Shown: positions 25,310-33,529, counted from the first letter of the stretch. The stretch is 34,631 bases of DNA from Cytobacillus depressus (GCF_008923245.1 NZ_WBOS01000029.1:1-34631); one strand, 5' to 3'. A program made the numbers and translations. The notes: generated from the letters alone by a model not told the origin.

Positions 25310-25389
25310 GTTCAAAAAGGAGGACAAAAATAGCGGAGAAGCAAGCTGACGCCGAAATTCGACAGCTATTTTTCCCGGACTTTTTGAAC
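25310..25389. repeat. 80-bp imperfect palindrome
   Basis: Outer arms GTTCAAAAAG (25310-25319) and CTTTTTGAAC (25380-25389) are exact inverted repeats, as are inner arms AAAAATAGC (25326-25334) and GCTATTTTT (25365-25373). The single-stranded centre is about 30 nt. It sits in the mtnW leader, between the riboswitch terminator and the ribosome site. It looks like a mobile palindromic (REP/MITE-like) unit. Confidence 0.8.
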
Positions 25390-25400
25390 AACCTCTAAAA

Positions 25401-25430
25401 ATAAAAAACCTCTTCAAATAAGAAGAGGTT
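25401..25430 (-). terminator. Terminator of the mtnW SAM-I riboswitch
   Basis: Minus strand: AACCTCTTC (25430-25422) pairs with GAAGAGGTT (25415-25407), followed by TTTTTATTTTTAG. It is downstream of the aptamer, as expected for S-box control. Confidence 0.9.
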
Positions 25431-25444
25431 GGTCGATTAACGTC

Positions 25445-25549
25445 TTCTTATCTCTCAGCTTGAAAGCTGCAAGAATTAGCACCGTGTCAATAATTTGATC
25501 GGTTGCCGGGCTTCATAGGGCTCGTCCCTCCACCTGCTCTTAATAAGAA
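25445..25549 (-). promoter_or_regulatory. SAM-I (S-box) riboswitch of mtnWXBD
   Basis: Minus strand: P1 TTCTTAT/ATAAGAA (25543-25549 with 25445-25451), GCAGGTGGAGGGACGAGCCC, TGAAGCCCGGCAACCGATC and GGTGCTAATTC blocks are all present. SAM binding should end transcription at 25401-25430. Confidence 0.97.
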
Positions 25550-25594
25550 AAAATATATTTAATTGATTTACAATTTCGAAAGTAACTATTTTTT

Positions 25595-25623
25595 ATTATT
25601 GCATTGCTAAATTATTCTGTCAA
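25595..25623 (-). promoter_or_regulatory. SigA promoter of mtnWXBD
   Basis: Minus strand: TTGACA (plus 25618-25623) and AATAAT (plus 25595-25600), 17 bp apart, with TGC before the -10. Confidence 0.8.
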
Positions 25624-25684
25624 TAGATTACTATTTTTTTAGTGGATGATAGCAAGACAATAAAATAAATTTAGAAAAAGGTGG

Positions 25685-25713
25685 TTGACACTTTCAAAAA
25701 CGGGTGCTAACAT
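25685..25713 (+). promoter_or_regulatory. SigA promoter of mtnKA and transporter operon
   Basis: TTGACA (25685-25690), 17-bp spacer and TAACAT (25708-25713) with extended TGC. It lies about 60 bp from the mtnW promoter, back to back. Confidence 0.8.
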
Positions 25714-25748
25714 TCAACTCAAGCAAACCAAAGTGAATATTTTTAATA

Positions 25749-25902
25749 CTCTTATCATGAGCAGGCAGAGGGATTTGGCCCGATGAAGCCCAGCAACCGA
25801 CTGTAATACCGTTGTGAAACGGGGCGCTATATGCGCCGGGATTTTTCCCGTAAGGCACGGTGCTAATTCCAACGGATTGGAAACTTTCCGAGAGATGAGA
25901 GG
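25749..25902 (+). promoter_or_regulatory. SAM-I (S-box) riboswitch of mtnK, enlarged P3 region
   Basis: P1 CTCTTATCAT (25749-25758) pairs with ATGAGAG (25895-25901). GGCAGAGGGATTTGGCCC, TGAAGCCCAGCAACC and CGGTGCTAATTCC are the family signatures. At about 154 nt it is longer than the other two S-boxes in this window (about 105-110 nt). The extra bases at about 25808-25850 carry GGCGC/GCGCC and GGG/CCC hairpins in the P3 arm, which usually does not touch SAM. Confidence 0.95.
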
Positions 25903-25921
25903 CAGAGATTTGTATTCTAAT

Positions 25922-25950
25922 GCCTCTTTCGTGATGAAAGAGGCTTTTTT
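25922..25950 (+). terminator. Terminator of the mtnK riboswitch
   Basis: GCCTCTTTC (25922-25930) pairs with GAAAGAGGC (25936-25944), followed by TTTTTT. Confidence 0.9.
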
Positions 25951-26006
25951 ATTTGAAAAGCGGAAGCTAGATGATTCCCGAATTTGAAAGGTTCTATACT
26001 TTTTAA

Positions 26007-26213
26007 TAACAGACATTTCAAGCGCATTTGTAGCCAAAATGTCCGTTATCGAGGTTGTAACGGACACATCAAGTGTATTTGTAAGCTCAAATGTCCTTTA
26101 TCGAGGCTATAACGGACACATCAAGTGTATATGTAAGCCCAAATGTCCTTTATTGGAGCTATAACGGACATCTCAAGCGTTTTTGAAAGCCAAAATGTCC
26201 GTTATCACGACTA
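26007..26213 (+). repeat. Four tandem copies of a 52-bp hairpin repeat
   Basis: Copies start at 26007 (51 bp), 26058, 26110 and 26162 (52 bp each). Every copy starts with TAACGGACA or a near variant and ends near TGTCCGTTA or TGTCCTTTA, so each is an imperfect palindrome and can fold by itself. Copies 2 and 3 are the most alike. They sit in the leader RNA between the riboswitch terminator and the mtnK ribosome site. Confidence 0.9.
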
Positions 26214-26237
26214 AAATAACAAAAAGGGTGAAACAAG

Positions 26238-27428
26238 ATGACAATTTTACAAAAGAAACAGTATGAGCCGCTGACTGTTGAAACAGCGGTGAACCTGACA
26301 AAAGAACTCGATTTGTTTCCTGAAAATTCAATCTTAAGCTGCCGTGAAATAGGGGATGGCAATCTGAATTACGTATTCCATATAACAGATTCCATTAATG
26401 AAAAGGGGATTATTATTAAACAGGCATTGCCGTATGCAAAAGTAGTCGGAGAAAGCTGGCCACTGACATTAAAACGTTCAACGATTGAAACGAATGCCTT
26501 GAAAAAACATGGGGAGTTTGTCCCGCAGCTCGTTCCAGAGGTTTATCATTCTGATGAAGATCTTGCGATAACGGTGATGGAGGATTTATCCCATTTAACG
26601 ATTGCCCGCGAAGGCCTTATTAAAGGACAGTCTTATCCAAAATTATCAAGTCATATTGGTGAATATATAGCGAGAACGCTTTTTTCCACTTCCGATTTTG
26701 CTTTGCATCCTTTTGAGAAAAAACGTTTAGCAGTGGAGTTTTCAAATCCTGAACTATGCAAAATTACAGAAGATCTTATTTTCACTGACCCGTTCTTCGA
26801 TCATGAGACAAATGATTTTGAACCAGAATTGCGTGAGGATGTAGAAGCTATTTGGAAAAATAACGCTCTGAAGCTTGAGGCAGCAAAATTAAAGCTGAGC
26901 TTTATTACAGATGCAGAGGCGTTACTTCATGGAGATCTACATACGGGCAGCATTTTTGCAAGTGAAACAGAAACAAAAGTGATTGATCCAGAATTTGCTT
27001 TTTATGGACCGATTGGATTTGATATTGGATTATTTATCGGAAACTTGTTCCTACATGCTGTTTCAAGAGAGGAAGCACATCGGGCTGTTATTTTTGAACA
27101 TATAGAGAATACTTGGACCGTTTTCCACTCTGTATTTTCGGAATTATGGGAACAGTCAAACCTCGAAGTTTACACGAAAGTTGAAGGATATAAAGAATAC
27201 ATCTTGCAAAAGATCTTTTCAGACACACTTGGCTTTGCTGGCTGTGAGCTGATTCGGAGAACAATTGGACTTTCCCATGTGAAGGATTTAGACGGAATAG
27301 CCGATAAGGACAAACGGATCGCTGCTAAAAAGCAGGCACTGGCATTAGGTGAAGCACTGATTTTAAATCGAAATAAATGGAACTCATTGACAGTAGCAAT
27401 TACTTTACTAGGAGAGAAAACAGCATGA
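26238..27428 (+). CDS. mtnK: Methylthioribose kinase MtnK
   Basis: Phosphorylates 5-methylthioribose to MTR-1-phosphate, using ATP. 396 residues, APH-like kinase fold. LLHGDLHTGSIF carries the catalytic Asp and TKVIDPEFAFYGPIGFDIG the metal-binding aspartate region. The N-terminal block LSCREIGDGNLNYVF is the nucleotide loop. The ATG is 26238. Its stop overlaps mtnA by 4 bp. It is first in the rightward operon, under SAM-I control, downstream of the 52-bp repeat array. Confidence 0.95.
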   Translation: MTILQKKQYEPLTVETAVNLTKELDLFPENSILSCREIGDGNLNYVFHITDSINEKGIIIKQALPYAKVVGESWPLTLKRSTIETNALKKHGEFVPQLVPEVYHSDEDLAITVMEDLSHLTIAREGLIKGQSYPKLSSHIGEYIARTLFSTSDFALHPFEKKRLAVEFSNPELCKITEDLIFTDPFFDHETNDFEPELREDVEAIWKNNALKLEAAKLKLSFITDAEALLHGDLHTGSIFASETETKVIDPEFAFYGPIGFDIGLFIGNLFLHAVSREEAHRAVIFEHIENTWTVFHSVFSELWEQSNLEVYTKVEGYKEYILQKIFSDTLGFAGCELIRRTIGLSHVKDLDGIADKDKRIAAKKQALALGEALILNRNKWNSLTVAITLLGEKTA

Positions 27429-28486
27429 AAGTACCAACATCAATCGAGTGGAAAGACGGCAAACTGATAATTCTTAATCAGCAAAAATTGCCTCATGAAA
27501 TTGAATATCTTGAGCTTGAGAATATTGAGGACGTTTTCGATGCCATCGTAACCTTAAAGGTTCGCGGGGCACCAGCGATTGGGATTACTGCAGCATATGG
27601 ACTTGCGCATGCAGCCCAGCTTTATAAAACGGACCAGTTAGACAAATTCCGCCAGCATCTGAAAAGGGATTTTCGTTATTTAGCGGGATCACGTCCCACA
27701 GCGGTTAATTTATTTTGGGCACTCGAAAGAATTGTGAAGGCTGGAGAGAAAGCATGCAGTGTTAATGAAGCAAAAACGGTCATTTTGGAAGAAGCCATCA
27801 AAATTCATGTAGAAGACGAAGAAACGTGCAGACAAATTGGCGAGCATGCTTTGTCATTGCTAAAGGATGTTACAAATGTAATAACGATCTGCAATGCCGG
27901 ATCGATTGCAACGGCAAAATACGGAACAGCGCTCGCTCCTTTCCATCTTGGCATTGAACGCGGAAAGAAATTTCATGTGTATTCCTGTGAAACGCGTCCT
28001 GTTCTCCAAGGATCGAGATTAACGGTTTGGGAGCTACAGCAATCAGGTGTAGATGTCACATTGATCACTGACAGCATGGCTGCTCACACGATTCATTCAA
28101 AAGGAATTGAAGCGATTATTGTCGGCGCTGACCGGATTGCGACGAATGGCGATACAGCGAATAAAATAGGTACGCTTGGGTTAGCAATTTTGGCTAAGAA
28201 TTTCAATATTCCGTTCTATGTTGCGGCTCCAACTTCAACATTTGATTTATCAATTTCGAGTGGAGAAGAGATTCCGATTGAAGAAAGACATGCGGAGGAA
28301 GTCACACATATTGGCGGAGTTCCCGTGGCACCAGGCAACACAAATGTTTATAATCCTGCCTTCGATGTCACTCCAGCAGAGTATATTACCGCCATCATTA
28401 CAGAGAAGGGGATCATTCATCCGAACTTCAATGAAAATATTAAAAGTCTATTTGGCGAGCTAGTGAAAGAGGGAGAAAGATCATGA
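27425..28486 (+). CDS. mtnA: Methylthioribose-1-phosphate isomerase MtnA
   Basis: Converts MTR-1-phosphate to methylthioribulose-1-phosphate, 353 residues. Family blocks are KVRGAPAIGITAAYGLAHA, TICNAGSIATAKYGTALAP with the catalytic Cys, and VGADRIATNGDTANKIGT with the catalytic Asp. The start is ATG 27425 with AGGAGAG upstream, overlapping the mtnK stop by 4 bp; a longer frame from 27377 would lie in mtnK. It in turn overlaps the next gene by 4 bp, tying the transporter to the pathway. Confidence 0.96.
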   Translation: MKVPTSIEWKDGKLIILNQQKLPHEIEYLELENIEDVFDAIVTLKVRGAPAIGITAAYGLAHAAQLYKTDQLDKFRQHLKRDFRYLAGSRPTAVNLFWALERIVKAGEKACSVNEAKTVILEEAIKIHVEDEETCRQIGEHALSLLKDVTNVITICNAGSIATAKYGTALAPFHLGIERGKKFHVYSCETRPVLQGSRLTVWELQQSGVDVTLITDSMAAHTIHSKGIEAIIVGADRIATNGDTANKIGTLGLAILAKNFNIPFYVAAPTSTFDLSISSGEEIPIEERHAEEVTHIGGVPVAPGNTNVYNPAFDVTPAEYITAIITEKGIIHPNFNENIKSLFGELVKEGERS

Positions 28487-29580
28487 GAAAACAACTGACA
28501 ACATTGCTTTTAGCTATTTTAATCGTATCGGCATTTTTAGCTGGATGCCAGCCAAAAGGCAACACTGCGAATACGGAACCAAAGGAATCGGATGCACCTA
28601 AAAAGGCCGAGAAATCCGATCATCCACTTGCAAATAAAAAAATTGCCTTAGTCATGCAGCAGAATTTAGGAACCTTTTCAGCGCAATACATTGAAGGTGT
28701 AAAGGAACAAGTAGAAAAATTCGGCGGCACTGTGAATGTATTTACTTCTGAAGGAGATTTAGCAAAAATGGCCTCCAACTTAGATGCAGCCATTAACCAA
28801 GATTTTGACGGAATTTTAATCGACCATGGGACGAAGGAAGCTTTAAATGCAGGAGTGAAAAAAGCAGTAGAAAAGGGAATTCCAGTCATTGTTTTTGATG
28901 CAGGTGTTGAAGTCGAAGGAGTTCCGGTGTTAGAGCAAGGCGATCAAAAAATGGCTGAGATGACTTTAAATAAATTAGGCGAAGACGCATCCGGGGAAGC
29001 GAATATCGTAAAAATCTGGGTGGCTGGCTTTGCACCGATGGAAAGAAGACAAGTCGCCTATGAAGCATTTTTGAAAGATAACCCGGGGATTAAAGAAATT
29101 GCGGCATTTGGAGCAGCAACAGCCAATACCGCTTTAGACACACAGGCGCAAATGGAAGCTATCTTAAAGCAATACCCGAAAGAAGGCCAAATCACAGCGG
29201 TTTGGGCAGCATGGGATGAGTTCGCTAAAGGAGCAGTCCGCGCAATTGAGCAGGCTGGAAGAACAGACATTAAAGTATACAGCATCGACATGAGTGACGA
29301 GGATTTACAGATGATTCAAAAGGAAAATAGCCCATGGGTCGCTTCAGCAGCAGTCGATCCAAAGGATATCGGACGCATCCAGGTCCGCTATTTATACCAA
29401 AAAATCAATGGTGAAAATCCTCCAGAAAACATTGTGCTTGAACCGGTTTTTGTAGATAAAGATAAGCTTCCTGATCAATTAGTCACAACGAATGAGCTGA
29501 GTGAATACATCGAAGGCTGGGGAGCGAGTGAGCAAGGGTATAATGATGCGTTAAAAGAATTAGAGGAACAGATTAAATAG
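28483..29580 (+). CDS. Sugar-binding lipoprotein, putative MTR importer
   Basis: 365-residue periplasmic-binding-protein type I (ribose-binding-like) lipoprotein. The signal ends in lipobox LAGC with Cys22, followed by a charged linker. The two lobes show IALVMQQNLGTFSAQYIEGV, DFDGILIDHGTKEALNAGV and VWAAWDEFAKGAVRAIEQAG. The start overlaps mtnA by 4 bp (ATGA). Because the set is tied to MTR kinase and isomerase under SAM control, the ligand is most likely 5-methylthioribose. Comparative genomics of S-box regulons has predicted such MTR importers; ribose or another sugar is the alternative. Confidence 0.9.
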   Translation: MRKQLTTLLLAILIVSAFLAGCQPKGNTANTEPKESDAPKKAEKSDHPLANKKIALVMQQNLGTFSAQYIEGVKEQVEKFGGTVNVFTSEGDLAKMASNLDAAINQDFDGILIDHGTKEALNAGVKKAVEKGIPVIVFDAGVEVEGVPVLEQGDQKMAEMTLNKLGEDASGEANIVKIWVAGFAPMERRQVAYEAFLKDNPGIKEIAAFGAATANTALDTQAQMEAILKQYPKEGQITAVWAAWDEFAKGAVRAIEQAGRTDIKVYSIDMSDEDLQMIQKENSPWVASAAVDPKDIGRIQVRYLYQKINGENPPENIVLEPVFVDKDKLPDQLVTTNELSEYIEGWGASEQGYNDALKELEEQIK

Positions 29581-29581
29581 A

Positions 29582-29920
29582 GTCATAGAGTGTGTTTTAA
29601 GTTGAAGAAGATTAAATCGGTATTCATGAGTGGTTTATTGAGTGTGTTTTCAGAGAGTGAAGAGTAAAACGGTATCTATGACTGGTTCATGGAGTGCGTT
29701 TTCGGAGAGCGAAGGGCCAAACGGCATCCATGAGTGGTTCATGGAGCGTGTTTTCAGAGAGCGAAGAGTAAAACGGTGTCCATGACTGGTCCATGGAGCG
29801 CGTTTTCAGAGAGCGAAGGGCCAAACGGCATCCATGACTGGTTCATAGAATGCGTTTTCAGAGAATGAAGATAAAAACAGTGACCATGTCCCGTTCATAG
29901 TGAGCGATTAGGGAACCATC
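29582..29920 (+). repeat. About six and a half copies of a 52-bp repeat inside the operon
   Basis: Start points at about 29582, 29632, 29684, 29736, 29788, 29840 and a partial one near 29892 give a 52-bp period (the first step is 51). Each unit begins GGTTCATGGA or similar and ends ATCCATGA, allowing a hairpin. Units alternate between a GAAGGGCCAAACGGC form (29684, 29788) and a GAAGAGTAAAACGGT form (29632, 29736), so there is a 104-bp higher order. It fills the 393-bp gap between binding protein and ATPase. Confidence 0.92.
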
Positions 29921-29923
29921 TAC

Positions 29924-29954
29924 AGAAAAGCCCGCCCTTGAATCGGGCTTTTCT
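29924..29954 (+). terminator. Intra-operon terminator or attenuator hairpin
   Basis: AGAAAAGCCCG (29924-29934) and CGGGCTTTTCT (29944-29954) form a perfect 11-bp stem with a T-rich 3' arm. It ends 5 bp before the AAGGAG of the ATPase gene. It may end part of the transcripts so that more binding protein than ATPase is made. Confidence 0.65.
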
Positions 29955-29973
29955 ACCGAAAGGAGAAGTTTTC

Positions 29974-31512
29974 ATGGCGGATACGCTGCTTGCTATGGAA
30001 AAAATACAAAAGCAATTTGGAAAAGTATCGGCATTGAATGAGGCATGCTTTCATCTGAAAAAGGGAGAAATCCATGCGCTGCTCGGTGCAAATGGGGCAG
30101 GGAAAAGTACGCTTATGAAAATTCTGTCCGGTGTGTATGAGCATGATGGCGGGCATATTGTGCTGGATGGTAAAGAACTAAGGTTCAAATCGCCGAAAGC
30201 CGCGAAAGAACAGGGGATATTCTGCGTGTATCAAGAGGTGGATACCGCCATTGTCCCTGAACTATCGGTGGCTGAGAACATTATGCTCGATACATTTGCC
30301 TCTGGTCGAAATCTTTTTATATCGAAAAAACAGTTGAATAAAAGAGCAAAGGAAGTACTGTTAGAGCTGCAGTCTGCACATATTTCCGTGAAAAAGCAGG
30401 CATTAGAGCTAACGCTTGCGGAAAAACAGATCATGCTAATTGCGCGTGCTTTAGTTCATTCAGCTAAAATCATTATTTTCGATGAACCGACTGCTCCGCT
30501 ATCTGTCCACGAGGCGGAGCGGCTCTTTTCGGTTATGAAAAAATTAAAAGATCAGGGCGTAGGCTGTATCTTTATTTCTCACCGGCTTCCGGAAGTGTTT
30601 GAGATTTGCGATCGGGTAACTGTCATGAGGGAAGGAAAAACAGTGAGCGCACAGGATACCGCATCAACTACGCAAGACCGTATCGTAGAGGACATGCTCG
30701 GTGCAGCATTTACAAATGAGTTAGGGCAGCACGACAAAAAAATCGGCGAAATACTCCTTAAAGTTTCAAGCATAACGGACGGGAATAAATTGCATGATGT
30801 TTCTTTTTCCGTACGTGAAGGAGAAATTGTCGGGATTGTCGGTTTAGTCGGTGCTGGGAAAACGGAGCTGGCGAAGACTTTATTTGGGATCACTCCAGCT
30901 AAACAAGGCCAAATTGAGCTTCATGAAAAAATAGCAAAAGTCCGCCATCCGGGTGATGCCATCAAAGAAGGTCTCGTGCTTGTGCCAGAAGAACGGCGGA
31001 AAGAGGGACTCTTTATCTATGAGTCTTTAAGAATTAATGCGACTTTTCCTAATTTACGGAAGTTCACAAAGGGCTTGTTTATGCATAAGCCATCAGAAAC
31101 AGCTTTCGCAGACAAAATTATCAAAAGTCTGCAGATAAAAACAAATAATACCGAAACCCCGCTTGTCCATTTGAGCGGCGGAAACCAGCAGAAGGTGGCT
31201 ATAGGCAAGTGGACTTCGCTAGATTCGAGTGTTTACTTGTTTGACGAGCCGACGAAGGGCGTCGATATCGGGGCTAAAGTTGATATTTTTAAACTCATTC
31301 GCCAAATTTCTGAAAAGGGAAAAGGCGTCATCTATTTTTCTAGTGAAATTCATGAAATCCTCGGAATATCTGACCGGATTTTAGTGATGTACGATGGCAA
31401 AATCGTGAAGGAGTTTTCACGAAGCGAGGCCACGCAAGAGAAGATTTTGTTGTATGCAAGCGGCGGAAAGGAAGAACACCATGAAAGAGAAAAGTATCCA
31501 GTTTCTGTTTAA
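29974..31512 (+). CDS. Sugar ABC importer ATPase, two-domain (RbsA family)
   Basis: 512 residues with two nucleotide-binding domains. Domain 1: Walker A GANGAGKSTL (about 38-47), weak signature LTLAEKQ, Walker B IIIFDEPTAPLS. Domain 2: Walker A GLVGAGKTEL, signature LSGGNQQKVAIGKW, Walker B VYLFDEPTKGVDIGAK. This is the ribose/galactose type ATPase. The start is ATG 29974 (MADTLLAME) after AAGGAG; an in-frame start at 29938 would sit in the attenuator hairpin. It overlaps the permease by 32 bp. It powers uptake of the same sugar as the binding protein. Confidence 0.92.
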   Translation: MADTLLAMEKIQKQFGKVSALNEACFHLKKGEIHALLGANGAGKSTLMKILSGVYEHDGGHIVLDGKELRFKSPKAAKEQGIFCVYQEVDTAIVPELSVAENIMLDTFASGRNLFISKKQLNKRAKEVLLELQSAHISVKKQALELTLAEKQIMLIARALVHSAKIIIFDEPTAPLSVHEAERLFSVMKKLKDQGVGCIFISHRLPEVFEICDRVTVMREGKTVSAQDTASTTQDRIVEDMLGAAFTNELGQHDKKIGEILLKVSSITDGNKLHDVSFSVREGEIVGIVGLVGAGKTELAKTLFGITPAKQGQIELHEKIAKVRHPGDAIKEGLVLVPEERRKEGLFIYESLRINATFPNLRKFTKGLFMHKPSETAFADKIIKSLQIKTNNTETPLVHLSGGNQQKVAIGKWTSLDSSVYLFDEPTKGVDIGAKVDIFKLIRQISEKGKGVIYFSSEIHEILGISDRILVMYDGKIVKEFSRSEATQEKILLYASGGKEEHHEREKYPVSV

Positions 31513-32470
31513 ATACGGAGCCATTGCATTAATGATTTTTATTATCATTTATTTTAGTATGATTAGCGATGCATTTTTTACATATGGGAATTTCGCGGAT
31601 ATTCTTCGCTCTATTTCTATTGTAACCGTTCTCGCTTTAGGGGTCACATTCACATTAGTTGTGAACGGCTTTGACTTATCTGTTGGGTCCACAATGTCAT
31701 TGTCGACGGTTGTTACAGCTTCTTTAATGGTTTGGTATGATATGCCGCTTTGGCTCGTTCTCATTTTACCGATTCTTGTCGGTGTCCTAGTCGGCGTTTT
31801 CAATACGTTATTAATTGTCGTCATTGGGATCCCTGATTTGCTCGCAACTCTAAGCACGATGTATATTGTGGCGGGGCTTCATAGGACGTATACCGAGGGT
31901 TATTCGATTTATAATCATATGCCGCTTACATCAGGAGGGACGGCTATTGGGGAATTTTCCAATGCCTTTCTTTGGATTGGCCAAGGGAAAATGCTTGGTT
32001 TGCCTGTACCTGTGTGGATTATGCTCCTGCTCGTTCTTGTTGCCTATCTGGTGCTTACTCATACGAGATGGGGACGGATTTTATATATGACGGGGGGCAA
32101 TGCGGAAGCAGCCACCTTATCAGGTGTAAATGTGAAAAAAGTAAAGTTCGCATCCTATGTCGTTTCTGGAATTTTTGCTTCGATCGCAGGAGTTTTATTC
32201 ACAGCACGGGTTGGGTCAGGACAAATTGATGCGGGTGCACCGCTTTTAATGGAAGCTGTGGCGGCCGTATTCGTCGGCTATTCTGTTCTCGGCGCCGGCA
32301 AACCAAATGCAATCGGGACATTTTTCGGTGCGGCGGTCATCGGCATATTATTAAATGGGCTAACCATTTTAAACCTGCCATACTATGCTTTCGATATTGT
32401 GAAAGGTTCTGTATTAGTGCTGGCATTAGCCGTAACCTACATGCATGCGAAAAATAAGCTTTCACATTAG
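31481..32470 (+). CDS. Sugar ABC importer permease (RbsC family)
   Basis: 329-residue membrane protein with about eight to ten helices; BPD_transp_2 family. VLALGVTFTLVVNGFDLSVG and DLLATLSTMYIVAGLHRTY are typical blocks, and GGNAEAATLSGVNVKKVKF is the cytoplasmic coupling-loop region. ATG 31481 lies within the ATPase gene (32-bp overlap), with a GGAAAGGAAG site. It completes the binding protein-ATPase-permease set of the putative MTR importer. A terminator follows. Confidence 0.92.
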   Translation: MKEKSIQFLFKYGAIALMIFIIIYFSMISDAFFTYGNFADILRSISIVTVLALGVTFTLVVNGFDLSVGSTMSLSTVVTASLMVWYDMPLWLVLILPILVGVLVGVFNTLLIVVIGIPDLLATLSTMYIVAGLHRTYTEGYSIYNHMPLTSGGTAIGEFSNAFLWIGQGKMLGLPVPVWIMLLLVLVAYLVLTHTRWGRILYMTGGNAEAATLSGVNVKKVKFASYVVSGIFASIAGVLFTARVGSGQIDAGAPLLMEAVAAVFVGYSVLGAGKPNAIGTFFGAAVIGILLNGLTILNLPYYAFDIVKGSVLVLALAVTYMHAKNKLSH

Positions 32471-32474
32471 ATAG

Positions 32475-32530
32475 TGCCTGAACTTCGGTGCGCAAGATTA
32501 AACGCATTTGAGGGTCAGGCATTGTTTTTC
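32475..32530 (+). terminator. Terminator of the mtnKA-transporter operon
   Basis: TGCCTGAAC (32475-32483) pairs with GGTCAGGCA (32513-32521) apart from one mismatch, followed by TTGTTTTTC. The loop is about 29 nt. Confidence 0.65.
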
Positions 32531-32604
32531 CTTTTTTAGGTTGAAAAGTACCTTCATATCAAAGTATAATGGGAGGATTCCAACGGTACAAGGACGGTAC
32601 ATAT

Positions 32605-33447
32605 ATGAAAAAAAGGATCGTAGATATTGTCTATATTTTAATAGGAGCTTTTCTTTTTGCAGTAGGGGTAAATGTGTTTATTATCCCGAATGAGCTAGGG
32701 GAGGGCGGAGTAACGGGAATCACCATTATCGCTTACTATCTCTGGCAATGGTCACCAGGACTAGTGAACTTAGTTCTAAATTCAATTTTGCTCATTGTTG
32801 GTTATAAATATTTGAGTAAAATGACAACGATTTATACGATTATTGCTGTCGTTTTTAATTCTTTGTTTTTACATTTGACAGAGGGCTGGACGATTGAATC
32901 CAATGAAATTGTCGTCTCTACTATTTTTGGTGCGGTTATTATCGGGGTAGGAATTGGGTTAATCATTCGCGTAGGCGGGACCACGGCTGGTTCTACCATC
33001 TTAGCAAGAATAACTCAAAAATATCTTGGCTGGAATTTAGCCTATGGATTGTTATTCTTTGATTTAATTGTTGCTTTGTCATCTTATTTTATTATCGGCG
33101 CTGAGAAGCTGATGCTGACAATTATGATGTTGTATATTGCAACAAAGGTGATGGAATTCGTTATCGAAGGGATCAATACGAAAAAAGCTGTGACGATTAT
33201 TTCAAAAGAGCCTGATCAGATTGCCCAGCAAGTAAATAGTATTATGCAGAGAGGTGTAACAGTTTTCTCAGGGAGCGGCTACTACACAAAAGCGCAAAAG
33301 GATATTCTCTATATTGTGATCAGCAGCCAGGAAATTGTGAGACTGAAGAAAATCGTAAAGGAAGCAGACAAGGATGCATTTCTTGCCATTCACGATGTCC
33401 GTGATGTGTTTGGCTTAGGCTTTGGCGAAATTTCAAAAGCGGATTAA
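32605..33447 (+). CDS. YitT-family membrane protein
   Basis: 280 residues. Five to six helices cover about 5-170 (DUF161), with the typical NVFIIPNELGEGGVTGITII and IRVGGTTAGSTILARI signatures. The soluble C-terminus (about 195-280) is a DUF2179 domain: GVTVFSGSGYYTKAQKDILY and FLAIHDVRDVFGLGF. Function is unknown, although family members are proposed small-molecule transporters. I start at ATG 32605 with AAGGAC upstream; an in-frame ATG at 32569 lacks a ribosome site. It has its own terminator at 33469. Confidence 0.9.
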   Translation: MKKRIVDIVYILIGAFLFAVGVNVFIIPNELGEGGVTGITIIAYYLWQWSPGLVNLVLNSILLIVGYKYLSKMTTIYTIIAVVFNSLFLHLTEGWTIESNEIVVSTIFGAVIIGVGIGLIIRVGGTTAGSTILARITQKYLGWNLAYGLLFFDLIVALSSYFIIGAEKLMLTIMMLYIATKVMEFVIEGINTKKAVTIISKEPDQIAQQVNSIMQRGVTVFSGSGYYTKAQKDILYIVISSQEIVRLKKIVKEADKDAFLAIHDVRDVFGLGFGEISKAD

Positions 33448-33468
33448 TATATAGAAGAAAGATGAGAA

Positions 33469-33509
33469 GGATGTTTGAAATGGGCCACGTTTCAAACATC
33501 CTTTTTTTG
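33469..33509 (+). terminator. Terminator of the yitT-like gene
   Basis: GGATGTTTGAAA (33469-33480) and TTTCAAACATCC (33490-33501) form a perfect 12-bp stem, followed by a run of T. Confidence 0.93.
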
Positions 33510-33529
33510 TATTTTTAGTGTTAATTCGA

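Noticed and set aside
25714..26067. Open frame of 117 codons on the minus strand
   Set aside because: It is antisense to the mtnK riboswitch and repeat array, so its openness is incidental.
26007..26213. CRISPR array
   Set aside because: Units follow each other without spacers, vary between copies and no cas genes are near; the same holds for 11864-11986 and 29582-29920.
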